Source of the DNA: an uncultured Emergencia sp.
GTDB taxonomy: Bacteria > Bacillota > Clostridia > Peptostreptococcales > Anaerovoracaceae
Assembly: GCA_902476665.1 (NCBI GenBank)
Contig: CABSEO010000101.1
Coordinates: 1 to 6,912 of the forward strand
DNA length: 6,912 bases
Direction of reading: 5' to 3'
Part shown: positions 1 through 5,288 of the stretch, one piece after another
Layout: each line of letters starts with the position of its first letter
How positions within the stretch are numbered: the first letter of the stretch is position 1
The notes under the pieces: model-generated
Seen by the model: only the letters and a program-made list of their open reading frames with translations
Databases searched by the model: none
What the model was told of the DNA's origin: nothing
Position numbers and translations under genes: made by a program

Positions 1-433
1 CCGGACCGCTGGCCACACCGCCTGTGGATCGCACTGCTGATCCGCTCTGACGAAGTCTTGAAAAAGAAAACCCTGTTCCTCCTCCTGATTTATGGATCAG
101 TGCCGCATTCTTTACTGAGTCGAAGATCCCTTCCATACTGTCCTCTACCGGCAGCACAAAACAGGCAGAAAGCTGTCCCAGCATACGTCCTGCATTCATC
201 AGAGTCGGAGAATTTGGCAGAAAGCGCAGTTCTGTCATCAGTTCATAAAACTCCTGGCTCAGTGCTACTGTATCAGCAGTGTTGTCGTACTTTGCATCTG
301 CCGCTGCAATCGTGTCCGAAACCCTGCGGAACATCCCCTCTACAGTTTCAATCAGATTACCTTCCTCATCCTTTCCCAGATATCTTTTTTCTAATACCGT
401 CAAGGCATTTTTACTTATTTCCGAAATCGCCAT
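1..433 (-). CDS. nrdJ: Class II (adenosylcobalamin-dependent) ribonucleotide reductase, N-terminal part, cut by window edge
   Basis: Reverse translation from the ATG at 433-431 runs open to the window edge (144 codons). Ribonucleotide reductases make deoxyribonucleotides from ribonucleotides; class II enzymes generate the radical with adenosylcobalamin and work with or without oxygen. The fragment starts MAISEISKNALTVLEKRYLG and has the family block FLPNSPTLMNAGR (residues 71-83), then QLSACFVLPVEDSMEGIFD (87-105), where Cys91 should be one of the redox-active cysteines, then HKSGGGTGFSFSRLR (114-128). These match B12-dependent reductases of Clostridia closely. No N-terminal ATP-cone precedes the catalytic barrel. 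Full proteins are roughly 700-850 residues, so most of the gene lies to the left. The start is supported by GGAGG at 445-441, seven bases upstream. The class II assignment rests on sequence style, since the C-terminal half is not visible. Confidence 0.92.
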   Translation of the reverse strand, partial: MAISEISKNALTVLEKRYLGKDEEGNLIETVEGMFRRVSDTIAAADAKYDNTADTVALSQEFYELMTELRFLPNSPTLMNAGRMLGQLSACFVLPVEDSMEGIFDSVKNAALIHKSGGGTGFSFSRLRQSGSAVRSTGGVASGP

Positions 434-443
434 CTTAGTTCCT

Positions 444-491
444 CCACATTATCTACTGTTATATTCCCCATTATATCACTAGATGTAGTAG
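444..491 (-). promoter_or_regulatory. Putative tandem NrdR boxes
   Basis: Two 16-mers on the minus strand resemble the NrdR box consensus acaCwAtATaTwGtgt: CTACTACATCTAGTGA (491-476, 11/16 matches and all eight strongly conserved positions) and ACAGTAGATAATGTGG (459-444, 12/16). They are 16 bp apart, 32 bp centre to centre, which is the roughly three-turn spacing known for paired NrdR boxes. One lies in the -35/-10 spacer and the other just after the predicted start site, a classic repressing arrangement. The match is by eye; the nrdR gene is not in the window. Confidence 0.55.
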
Positions 492-498
492 GTATCAA
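470..498 (-). promoter_or_regulatory. nrdJ proximal promoter
   Basis: On the minus strand TTGATA (498-493) is followed after 17 bases by a perfect TATAAT (475-470). This predicts transcription starting near 463 and a leader of about 30 bases ending in GGAGG. It is a near-consensus housekeeping sigma promoter correctly placed for nrdJ. Confidence 0.75.
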
Positions 499-505
499 CG
501 GAAAC

Positions 506-530
506 TTATCCAGAATTTATGTTTGGATAA
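506..530. repeat. Inverted repeat upstream of the nrdJ promoter
   Basis: TTATCCA (506-512) and TGGATAA (524-530) form exact 7-bp arms separated by 11 bases. The repeat sits just upstream of the proximal nrdJ -35 and downstream of the possible distal promoter. It has no U-tract, so an operator or leader hairpin is more likely than a terminator. No regulator can be assigned. Confidence 0.4.
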
Positions 531-547
531 AATTGCCTTTTTGGGTC

Positions 548-577
548 ATTATATCCCCTTGTCACTTTGATTTTCAA
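548..577 (-). promoter_or_regulatory. Possible distal nrdJ promoter
   Basis: On the minus strand TTGAAA (577-572) and a perfect TATAAT (553-548) are separated by 18 bases. It lies about 78 bp upstream of the proximal promoter and points the same way. Its -35 overlaps the U-tract side of the preceding terminator, so it could restart transcription after the ECF gene. The region is AT-rich, so chance occurrence is possible. Confidence 0.4.
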
Positions 578-620
578 AAAAAGCAAGGGACAGGCTTGTT
601 TTAAACCTGCCCCTCTTTTT
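576..620 (-). terminator. Terminator after the ECF S-component gene
   Basis: Read on the minus strand, an A-rich lead enters a GGGGCAGG arm, a loop of about 11 bases, the partner CCTGTCCC (one bulged A), and then CTTTTTTT. Flanking A and T runs (576-583 and 615-620) extend the pairing and may let it work in both directions. It ends the transcript of the gene whose stop is at 673 and separates it from nrdJ. Confidence 0.7.
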
Positions 621-629
621 CAGTTTTAT

Positions 630-659
630 GGTCAGGGAGAAGCATTTCTCCTATTGACC
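630..659. other. Hairpin in the 3' untranslated region of the ECF gene
   Basis: GGTCA (630-634) pairs with TGACC (655-659), and GGAGAA (636-641) pairs with TTCTCC (646-651) around a four-base loop, with a small internal loop between the stems. It lies between the ECF stop codon and the terminator. There is no U-tract next to it, so it may be an mRNA 3'-end stabilising structure or simply part of a composite terminator. Confidence 0.4.
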
Positions 660-672
660 CAACTTTCAGAAG

Positions 673-1227
673 CTACTTCAATGCAAAGAATTTTTTTGCG
701 GGAGTCTTGCATAAAGCTGCCGCCAGAATGCAGGCAATAACCATGCCCACCACAAACTGACCAATATTCCAAGGCACACTGGCCAGCGGCACTAGATAGT
801 TCCCGTACATCACAGTCTCAACAATATAATATCCTGCCGTCATTTCCAGTCCAGCCAGAATCATGCCTATAAGCTCTGCAGCCGCTATACCGTGTCCCTG
901 TACATGTTTTCCCTTTTTCTCCATATGTTCCACAAAAGCGCCCAGAATCAGCGCCATCAGAAACTTTATCACAAAAGTCCACGGCGCCCAGAACGCATAG
1001 CCGCCAAGCACATCTCCCAGCGCTGAGCCCAGACCAGCAGCCGCAGCACCCTGCTTCTTTCCTAAAACCAATACAGAAAGAAAGATCATAGAATCCCCCA
1101 GATGCACATATCCCTGAGTCATTGGAATGGGTATTCTGATAAACATGGTGGCTATAATAATCAGACACATCATCAGTGCTGTCATTACCAGATTTGTCAC
1201 TTTATCAACGCTGTTTTTTCTAATCAT
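673..1227 (-). CDS. ECF transporter S component (substrate-binding membrane protein), riboflavin-family fold
   Basis: This 184-residue protein is almost entirely hydrophobic, with about six membrane segments, as expected for energy-coupling-factor S components that bind a vitamin-like substrate and dock on a shared EcfAAT module. The stretch QGYVHLGDSMIFLSVLVLGK (residues 38-57), then GSALGDVLGGYAFWAPWTF (67-85) and IKFLMALILGAF (87-98), fits the family that includes HmpT- and PdxU-like proteins (ECF-type S component, DUF1393 type). No EcfA or EcfT gene is adjacent, so it is a solitary group II S component. AGAGAGG lies seven bases before the ATG. It is divergent from a MocR-type regulator. 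Because some MocR proteins (PdxR) control vitamin B6 genes, a B6-like substrate is a guess, weakened by the regulator's missing PLP lysine. Hydroxymethylpyrimidine or another small vitamin precursor is equally possible. Confidence 0.85.
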   Translation of the reverse strand: MIRKNSVDKVTNLVMTALMMCLIIIATMFIRIPIPMTQGYVHLGDSMIFLSVLVLGKKQGAAAAGLGSALGDVLGGYAFWAPWTFVIKFLMALILGAFVEHMEKKGKHVQGHGIAAAELIGMILAGLEMTAGYYIVETVMYGNYLVPLASVPWNIGQFVVGMVIACILAAALCKTPAKKFFALK

Positions 1228-1249
1228 ATCTAAACCTCTCTTTTTTTAA

Positions 1250-1271
1250 CCGTCGAAAACGATGACGATGG
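1250..1271. promoter_or_regulatory. Candidate operator between the divergent genes
   Basis: CCGTCG (1250-1255) and CGATGG (1266-1271) form an imperfect inverted repeat (one mismatch), and GATGACGATGG contains a short direct repeat of GATG/GATGG. It abuts the -35 of the regulator promoter and lies in the ECF leader. MocR-type regulators often bind paired repeats in divergent regions, but this assignment is weak. Confidence 0.25.
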
Positions 1272-1299
1272 TTGACATTCTTCTCTACAGCATTATAAT
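1272..1299 (+). promoter_or_regulatory. Promoter of the MocR-type regulator gene
   Basis: Perfect TTGACA (1272-1277) and perfect TATAAT (1294-1299) are separated by 16 bases. Transcription should begin near 1306, giving a leader of about 68 bases with AGGAGG at 1357-1362, eleven bases before the ATG. This is one of the strongest promoter matches in the window. Confidence 0.75.
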
Positions 1300-1323
1300 A
1301 GCATTAAAGTGTTTATTTTTAAA
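1295..1323 (-). promoter_or_regulatory. Promoter of the ECF S-component gene
   Basis: On the minus strand TTTAAA (1323-1318), a 17-base spacer ending in the extended -10 TGC, and TATTAT (1300-1295) make a plausible promoter. The leader would be about 60 bases. Its -10 overlaps the -10 of the divergent regulator promoter almost exactly. The -35 is weak (4/6), which fits a gene needing activation. Confidence 0.5.
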
Positions 1324-1373
1324 TACGCAGAAATAATTATTTTTTCATATACAGTTAGGAGGTTCTAAGAAAT

Positions 1374-2750
1374 ATGAAGCCAATTTCACTACAGTTACAG
1401 AACAGTTCCAAGATCCCTTTATATATACAGTTATATCGCTATCTCAAGGATGAGATTACCTGCGGCAGCATTGGGGCCGGTGAAAAACTTCCGTCTTTAC
1501 GACGTCTTTCACAAGATCTCTCTATCAGTATTACGACTACAGAGCAGGCATACAATCAGCTTTTGGTCGAAGGATACATTATCAGCAGACCACAGTCAGG
1601 TTATTATGTGGCAGATATACCGGAGCGTGACAGAGAACTTCCTGTTGAGAGCAGCTTCGATCTTTCCACTTACACGTTTCAGGAATCCCCTTACAGGCAT
1701 GACCTGTCCTGCTTTGATTTCGGCAAATGGAAGAAATGTATGGCCAGAGTACTCAACGACTATTGCCGTCTGCTGCTCTTTGAAAGTGATCCTCAGGGAG
1801 AACCGGCTTTGCGGTTTGAGATTTCTAAATATGTTTACCATTCCCGCGGTGTCATTGCAAATCCGGATCAAATCGTAATCGGTGCAGGCACCCAGCAGCT
1901 GACTACGCATCTTTGCAGAATCATGCGCCGCATGGATATCGGTCATGTAGCTACAGAAGATCCGAGTTACCTGCCTGTACAGAATATCTTCCGCGATCAC
2001 GGTTTCAGCATCACAAAGGTGCCGGTAGAGCATGACGGAATCCGCATAGAAAAGCTGCCGGCAAACATTCCGTCAGCAGTTTATGTCAGCCCTTCCAATC
2101 AGTTTCCTACAGGGTCTGTCATGCCGGTAGGAAAACGCTATCATCTGTTGGAATGGGCTCTGGAAAATGACAGTTACATTTTGGAAGACGACTATGACAG
2201 TGAGCTGCGTTACTTCGGAAAACCGATTCCGGCACTTCAGGGACTGGATAAGAATCACCGGGTGGTTTATCTGGGCTCCTTTTCCTCCACCCTGTTTCCT
2301 GCAGTGAAAATCAGTTATATGGTGCTGCTGCCGGCCATGGTGGAAATCTTCAATACCATTAAAAGCAACTATACTCAAACCTGTTCCAAAACAGAGCAGC
2401 TGACTCTTGCGCTTTTTATGGAAGACGGTCTGTACAATACCAACATCAAGAAACTCCGGAATCTTTACGCCCAGAAACTTCAGACAGCTTTATCAGTGTT
2501 TACCCGCTGCGGCAAAGGTTTTGTCACTCCTATCAACACCAGTTCAGGAATCAATATCATTCTGAAGGTGCGTACCCGCAAATCTCCGCAGGAACTGTCA
2601 GAAGCCGCCCGTTCTATCGGTCTCAACGTGCAGAGTGCTGCCAGCTTGACGGATCAGAATACTGCCGCACTGATATTTTACTATAACCAGATACCCATTG
2701 GTGAAATGGAGGAAGCCATTGAGAAAATGATCAGTCTGTGGAAATCGTGA
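1374..2750 (+). CDS. MocR-type (GntR/aminotransferase-fold) transcriptional regulator with degenerate PLP site
   Basis: This 458-residue protein has the two-domain plan of MocR regulators (GabR, PdxR). A GntR winged helix lies at about residues 12-80 (KIPLYIQLYRYLKDEI, GEKLPSLRRLS, EGYIISRPQSGYYV). After a linker comes a fold-type I aminotransferase-like domain at about 110-455. Family landmarks include IGAGTQQL (169-176), EDPSY (195-199), SPSNQFPTG (239-247) and EDDYDSELRYFG (271-282). The PLP-lysine motif, usually GTFSK-x-LFP, reads GSFSSTLFP (301-309), with Ser305 at the lysine position. Seven residues on, the usual phosphate-binding Arg is Lys312. Near residue 434, where a carboxylate-binding Arg is expected, the sequence reads ALIFYYN. 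The domain is therefore unlikely to form a PLP Schiff base. Being divergent from the ECF S component, it probably regulates that gene and itself. Length is normal. Confidence 0.9.
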   Translation: MKPISLQLQNSSKIPLYIQLYRYLKDEITCGSIGAGEKLPSLRRLSQDLSISITTTEQAYNQLLVEGYIISRPQSGYYVADIPERDRELPVESSFDLSTYTFQESPYRHDLSCFDFGKWKKCMARVLNDYCRLLLFESDPQGEPALRFEISKYVYHSRGVIANPDQIVIGAGTQQLTTHLCRIMRRMDIGHVATEDPSYLPVQNIFRDHGFSITKVPVEHDGIRIEKLPANIPSAVYVSPSNQFPTGSVMPVGKRYHLLEWALENDSYILEDDYDSELRYFGKPIPALQGLDKNHRVVYLGSFSSTLFPAVKISYMVLLPAMVEIFNTIKSNYTQTCSKTEQLTLALFMEDGLYNTNIKKLRNLYAQKLQTALSVFTRCGKGFVTPINTSSGINIILKVRTRKSPQELSEAARSIGLNVQSAASLTDQNTAALIFYYNQIPIGEMEEAIEKMISLWKS

Positions 2751-2774
2751 AACAGAAAAGCTTTTTCCTGTTTT
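2750..2774 (+). terminator. Probable terminator of the MocR-type gene
   Basis: AAACAG (2750-2755) pairs with CTGTTT (2768-2773), with an inner AAAAGCTTTT pairing and a short T run at the end. It begins on the last base of the stop codon. The stem is AT-rich and the T tract only four bases, so efficiency is uncertain. Confidence 0.5.
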
Positions 2775-3113
2775 GGAAGAAACAATCATGTTCAGAAATA
2801 AGGCTCTGGCTAATAAGCCCTTAGCAAATAAATTCACAAACTCCGCTGCAATGACTGCCTTTCACGATCAGTTAACCATAATCACCCATTTTAATAATAG
2901 CGAGTATAAAGAATCGGAAAAAAATCGGATCAGTATCCCGATTCTACCATAAAACCCCATATTTTTAACCTGAATACCTCAAAAATGTGAAAAAGTGTAT
3001 AAAATAAGGGAAGAAATTCCAAAGATTTTATACTTAAAATCCATATTTTTTATTTTCCGGTTAACAAACTCCTGTATTTATACTCAGTTCTTTCTTTTTT
3101 TCATATTCCGGTT
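2775..3113. other. AT-rich gap without a convincing gene
   Basis: This stretch of about 340 bases separates the MocR-type gene from the terminator of the convergent ATPase gene. It is clearly more AT-rich than its neighbours. One short open frame (2788-2952, 54 codons, starting MFRNKALANKPLANKF) has only a weak GGAAG eight bases upstream and no recognised similarity, so it is not called as a gene. GAATCGG (2911-2917) and CCGATTC (2938-2944) are an exact inverted repeat without a U-tract. No promoter, RNA gene or mobile-element end was recognised. Confidence 0.5.
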
Positions 3114-3115
3114 AA
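3055..3115. repeat. Two copies of TTCCGGTTAA
   Basis: The 10-mer TTCCGGTTAA occurs at 3055-3064 and 3106-3115, 51 bp apart, each preceded by a T-rich run. They lie just beyond the 3' end of the ATPase transcript. Function unknown; possibly remnants of a duplicated segment. Confidence 0.4.
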
Positions 3116-3168
3116 TGAAAAAAGAAGCTGTCCCTAACATTCTTCTTTTGTTAACAGGGACGGCTTCT
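3114..3168 (-). terminator. Strong terminator of the P1B ATPase gene
   Basis: On the minus strand AGAAGC-c-GTCCC opens a stem closed by GGGAC-a-GCTTCT, with an inner TAACA/TGTTA pairing around a purine-rich loop, followed directly by a T run. The stem begins about 22 bases after the ATPase stop codon. With 11 or more outer pairs and a U-tail it is a typical intrinsic terminator. On the plus strand it lacks a U-tract, so it is mainly one-directional. Confidence 0.85.
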
Positions 3169-3190
3169 CTGTCTGCCAGCCATTCCGACT

Positions 3191-5098
3191 TTATTTTCGT
3201 CCGTCAAAGTTCCGATCATACAACAGAGCCGCAATCAGCACCACAAGACAGGAGCCTGCATTATGCACCAGCGCCCCGGTTGTCGGTGTCAAAAGCTCCA
3301 TTAAAGACAACACAATTGCAGCGAAGTTGATACACATCGACAATGTAATCCCCAATCTGATGGTACGGACTGTAGCGTCAGATAATCTCTTCAGATATGG
3401 AATCTTCGAGATATCATCACTCATCAGAGCAATATCAGAAGTTTCCACTGCCATATCACTTCCCATACTTCCCATTGCCACACTTACATCAGCGCTCTTG
3501 AGAGCCGGCGCATCATTTATCCCGTCACCGACCATACAGACAACGTGACCTTCCCTCTGTAAGTTCTCCACATTCCTCATCTTGTCTTCTGGCAGCAATT
3601 CAGCCAGGATCTCAGAAACCCCCGCTTTTTCAGCAAAATGTACAGCAGCTGTTTTATGGTCACCGGTCAGAAGAACTGTATGGATACCCATAGTATCTAA
3701 TTCCGATATTACGGACGCTGTTTCTGGCCGAAGCACATCAGTCAGCCCGATAAGTCCAATACAGTTTTCACCATCTGCCACAAGAACGGAAGCTTTTCCC
3801 TGTGCCCGCAGCTGTTCCAGTGCGGCAGTGATACAAGGGTCTGGCATTAATCCGTTTTCGGAAAGAAACGCTTCACTGCCGCAAATGAGTCTGCGGTTTC
3901 CCACCTGCGCAATCACGCCTCTGCCTGAAGTCATTTTAAAAGAAACTGATTCTTCCACCAGAATCTTCTTTGCTGCAGCATGTGCTGAGATCGCCCTGCC
4001 AAGAGGATGTTCACTCTTTGCCTCCGCAGAAGCGACCAGAGAAAGCAGCTGCATATCGCTGATATTCTCATCAAAGGAAAGAATATCACTGACATCCAGA
4101 CACCCATAGGTCAGCGTACCCGTCTTATCAAAAGCGATGATATCTGCTTTACCCATTTTCTCCAATGCTTCGCCGGACTTTATAATGACTCCGTATCGTG
4201 CCGCCTGTCCGATAGCCGCCATAATTGCCGTCGGTGTTGCCAGAACCAGCGCACAGGGACAGAATACCACCAGCACTGTAACAGCAGTAACAATATTACC
4301 ACTGAATACATAGGACAGAATCGCAATCAGCAGAGCCACCGGCACCAGCCAGCTTGCCGCTTTATCAGCAATCCTCTGCATGGGAGCCTGTCTGTTCTCC
4401 GCTTCCTGTACCATTCGGATCAGTTTCTGCAAAGAACCATTCTCTCCTACCTTTGTCACTGAAATATCAACAGCCCCAAAACAGTTAACTGTCCCACAGA
4501 AGACTTCATCTCCCACTCCTCTGTCAACGGGCAGTGATTCTCCTGTAATCAAAGACTGATCAACTGAAGTCTCTCCACGTATGATCTTTCCGTCAACCGG
4601 CATTTTCTCTCCCGGAAAAATACGCAATATATCTCCCGGCTGAATATCATCTACCGGTATGATCTCCTCTTTTCCACCTTGCAGCCTGCGACCTTTTACC
4701 GGCACAAGACTCATCAGCTTCTTCAAACCCTTTTTCGCCCGGTTGGTAGTGGCTTCCTCCAGCAGTGCACCGATTGCCATAATGAATACAACTTCTCCTG
4801 CTGCAAACAGATCTCCGATTGCAATGGCTGCAAACATAGCAATACAAATCAGCAGCGCCGAAGAGATTTTACTGATTCCGGGATTATGCACAATCCGCCA
4901 GATTGCAAGATACAGCAGTGGAATTCCACTGATAATAACTGTTACCCAAGCCGGTTCGAAAGGCAAACTCTGAGAGAATGCAGGTGCTGTTCCCAATCCT
5001 TTTGCAACATGTGGAAACAGGTCAATCAGAAGAAAAGCTCCCGAAATCACAGTCATCGGCAATCCTGCCAGAAAATCACTCACTTTTTTCAACATCAT
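3191..5098 (-). CDS. Heavy-metal translocating P1B-type ATPase without N-terminal metal-binding domain
   Basis: This 635-residue membrane pump should use ATP to move a transition metal across the cytoplasmic membrane. The P-type core is complete: actuator TGES (185-188), transmembrane CPC (280-282), phosphorylation motif DKTGTLT with Asp324, nucleotide-binding HP (364-365), TGD (478-480) and GDGINDAP (524-531). Hydrophobic segments before the actuator (about 12-30, 51-70, 79-115), around CPC, and at the C-terminus (about 580-603, 608-627) fit the P1B layout. No HMA domain or Cys/His-rich tail is present. The last membrane helix carries HNAGSC (612-617), unlike textbook Cu(I), Zn(II)/Cd(II) or Co/Fe signatures, so the metal is not assigned. 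The start has two adjacent ATGs. GGAGG (5107-5103) is four bases from the first and seven from the second (5095), so the second may be the true start. The gene is divergent from a TetR-family regulator. Confidence 0.92.
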   Translation of the reverse strand: MMLKKVSDFLAGLPMTVISGAFLLIDLFPHVAKGLGTAPAFSQSLPFEPAWVTVIISGIPLLYLAIWRIVHNPGISKISSALLICIAMFAAIAIGDLFAAGEVVFIMAIGALLEEATTNRAKKGLKKLMSLVPVKGRRLQGGKEEIIPVDDIQPGDILRIFPGEKMPVDGKIIRGETSVDQSLITGESLPVDRGVGDEVFCGTVNCFGAVDISVTKVGENGSLQKLIRMVQEAENRQAPMQRIADKAASWLVPVALLIAILSYVFSGNIVTAVTVLVVFCPCALVLATPTAIMAAIGQAARYGVIIKSGEALEKMGKADIIAFDKTGTLTYGCLDVSDILSFDENISDMQLLSLVASAEAKSEHPLGRAISAHAAAKKILVEESVSFKMTSGRGVIAQVGNRRLICGSEAFLSENGLMPDPCITAALEQLRAQGKASVLVADGENCIGLIGLTDVLRPETASVISELDTMGIHTVLLTGDHKTAAVHFAEKAGVSEILAELLPEDKMRNVENLQREGHVVCMVGDGINDAPALKSADVSVAMGSMGSDMAVETSDIALMSDDISKIPYLKRLSDATVRTIRLGITLSMCINFAAIVLSLMELLTPTTGALVHNAGSCLVVLIAALLYDRNFDGRK

Positions 5099-5136
5099 CA
5101 GTCCTCCAAATTATATGATGTTATAAACCATCTTTA

Positions 5137-5165
5137 TTGACACAGATTGATAAATATCGTACAAT
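5137..5165 (+). promoter_or_regulatory. Promoter of the TetR-family regulator gene
   Basis: Perfect TTGACA (5137-5142) and TACAAT (5160-5165, 5/6) are separated by 17 bases. Transcription should start near 5172, giving a long leader of about 117 bases that includes the 18-bp palindrome. No better plus-strand promoter was seen closer to the gene. Confidence 0.65.
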
Positions 5166-5196
5166 TAGTTCAATACAAAACATATTGTTCACTTTT

Positions 5197-5224
5197 ATTG
5201 TAACTGCTGTTTGTGAAACTGCAA
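5197..5224 (-). promoter_or_regulatory. Possible promoter of the P1B ATPase gene
   Basis: On the minus strand TTGCAG (5224-5219) and TACAAT (5202-5197) are separated by 16 bases, giving a leader of about 90 bases. The -35 is weak (3/6) and overlaps the edge of the 18-bp palindrome, so a protein bound there would block it. Confidence 0.35.
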
Positions 5225-5249
5225 TGAATATTCATTGCCGAATGTTTCA
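5214..5249. promoter_or_regulatory. Candidate TetR operator: perfect 18-bp palindrome in a larger inverted repeat
   Basis: GCAATGAATATTCATTGC (5221-5238) equals its own reverse complement over all 18 bases. It is flanked by TGAAAC (5214-5219) and GTTTCA (5244-5249), extending the symmetry outward with unequal spacers (1 and 5 bases). TetR-family dimers bind palindromes of about this size in divergent regions. The site overlaps the possible ATPase -35 and lies about 50 bases downstream of the predicted tetR start. An RNA hairpin in the tetR leader is the alternative. Confidence 0.6.
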
Positions 5250-5288
5250 TATCGGACATTTTATAGAAATTATACGGAAAGGATAAAA

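Noticed and set aside
58..482. Plus-strand open frames at the left end
   Set aside because: They are antisense to nrdJ, whose minus-strand translation is unmistakable; they lack ribosome binding sites and recognisable motifs.
434..672. Cobalamin riboswitch upstream of the B12-dependent reductase gene
   Set aside because: The predicted leader is only about 30 bases from the proximal promoter (about 110 from the distal one), and no B12-box-like core or riboswitch architecture was seen.
1228..1373. Riboswitch (thiamine, riboflavin or similar) in the ECF S-component leader
   Set aside because: The leader is about 60 bases and shows no conserved riboswitch core; control by the divergent regulator is the simpler reading.
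2911..2944. Terminator formed by GAATCGG/CCGATTC
   Set aside because: The 20-base loop and lack of a following T tract on the plus strand make it a poor terminator; kept only as an inverted repeat within the gap.
2995..3330. Plus-strand frame of about 110 codons across the ATPase 3' end
   Set aside because: It runs through the ATPase terminator hairpin and into the antisense of the ATPase gene, with low-complexity AT-rich sequence and no motif.
3327..5140. Several plus- and minus-strand frames inside the ATPase gene
   Set aside because: All are shadows of a P-type ATPase frame carrying every catalytic motif.
5235..5288. Upstream TTG start for the TetR-family gene
   Set aside because: It falls inside the 18-bp palindrome, adds an atypical N-terminus and has no suitable ribosome binding site; the ATG at 5289 has GGAAAGGA five bases upstream.
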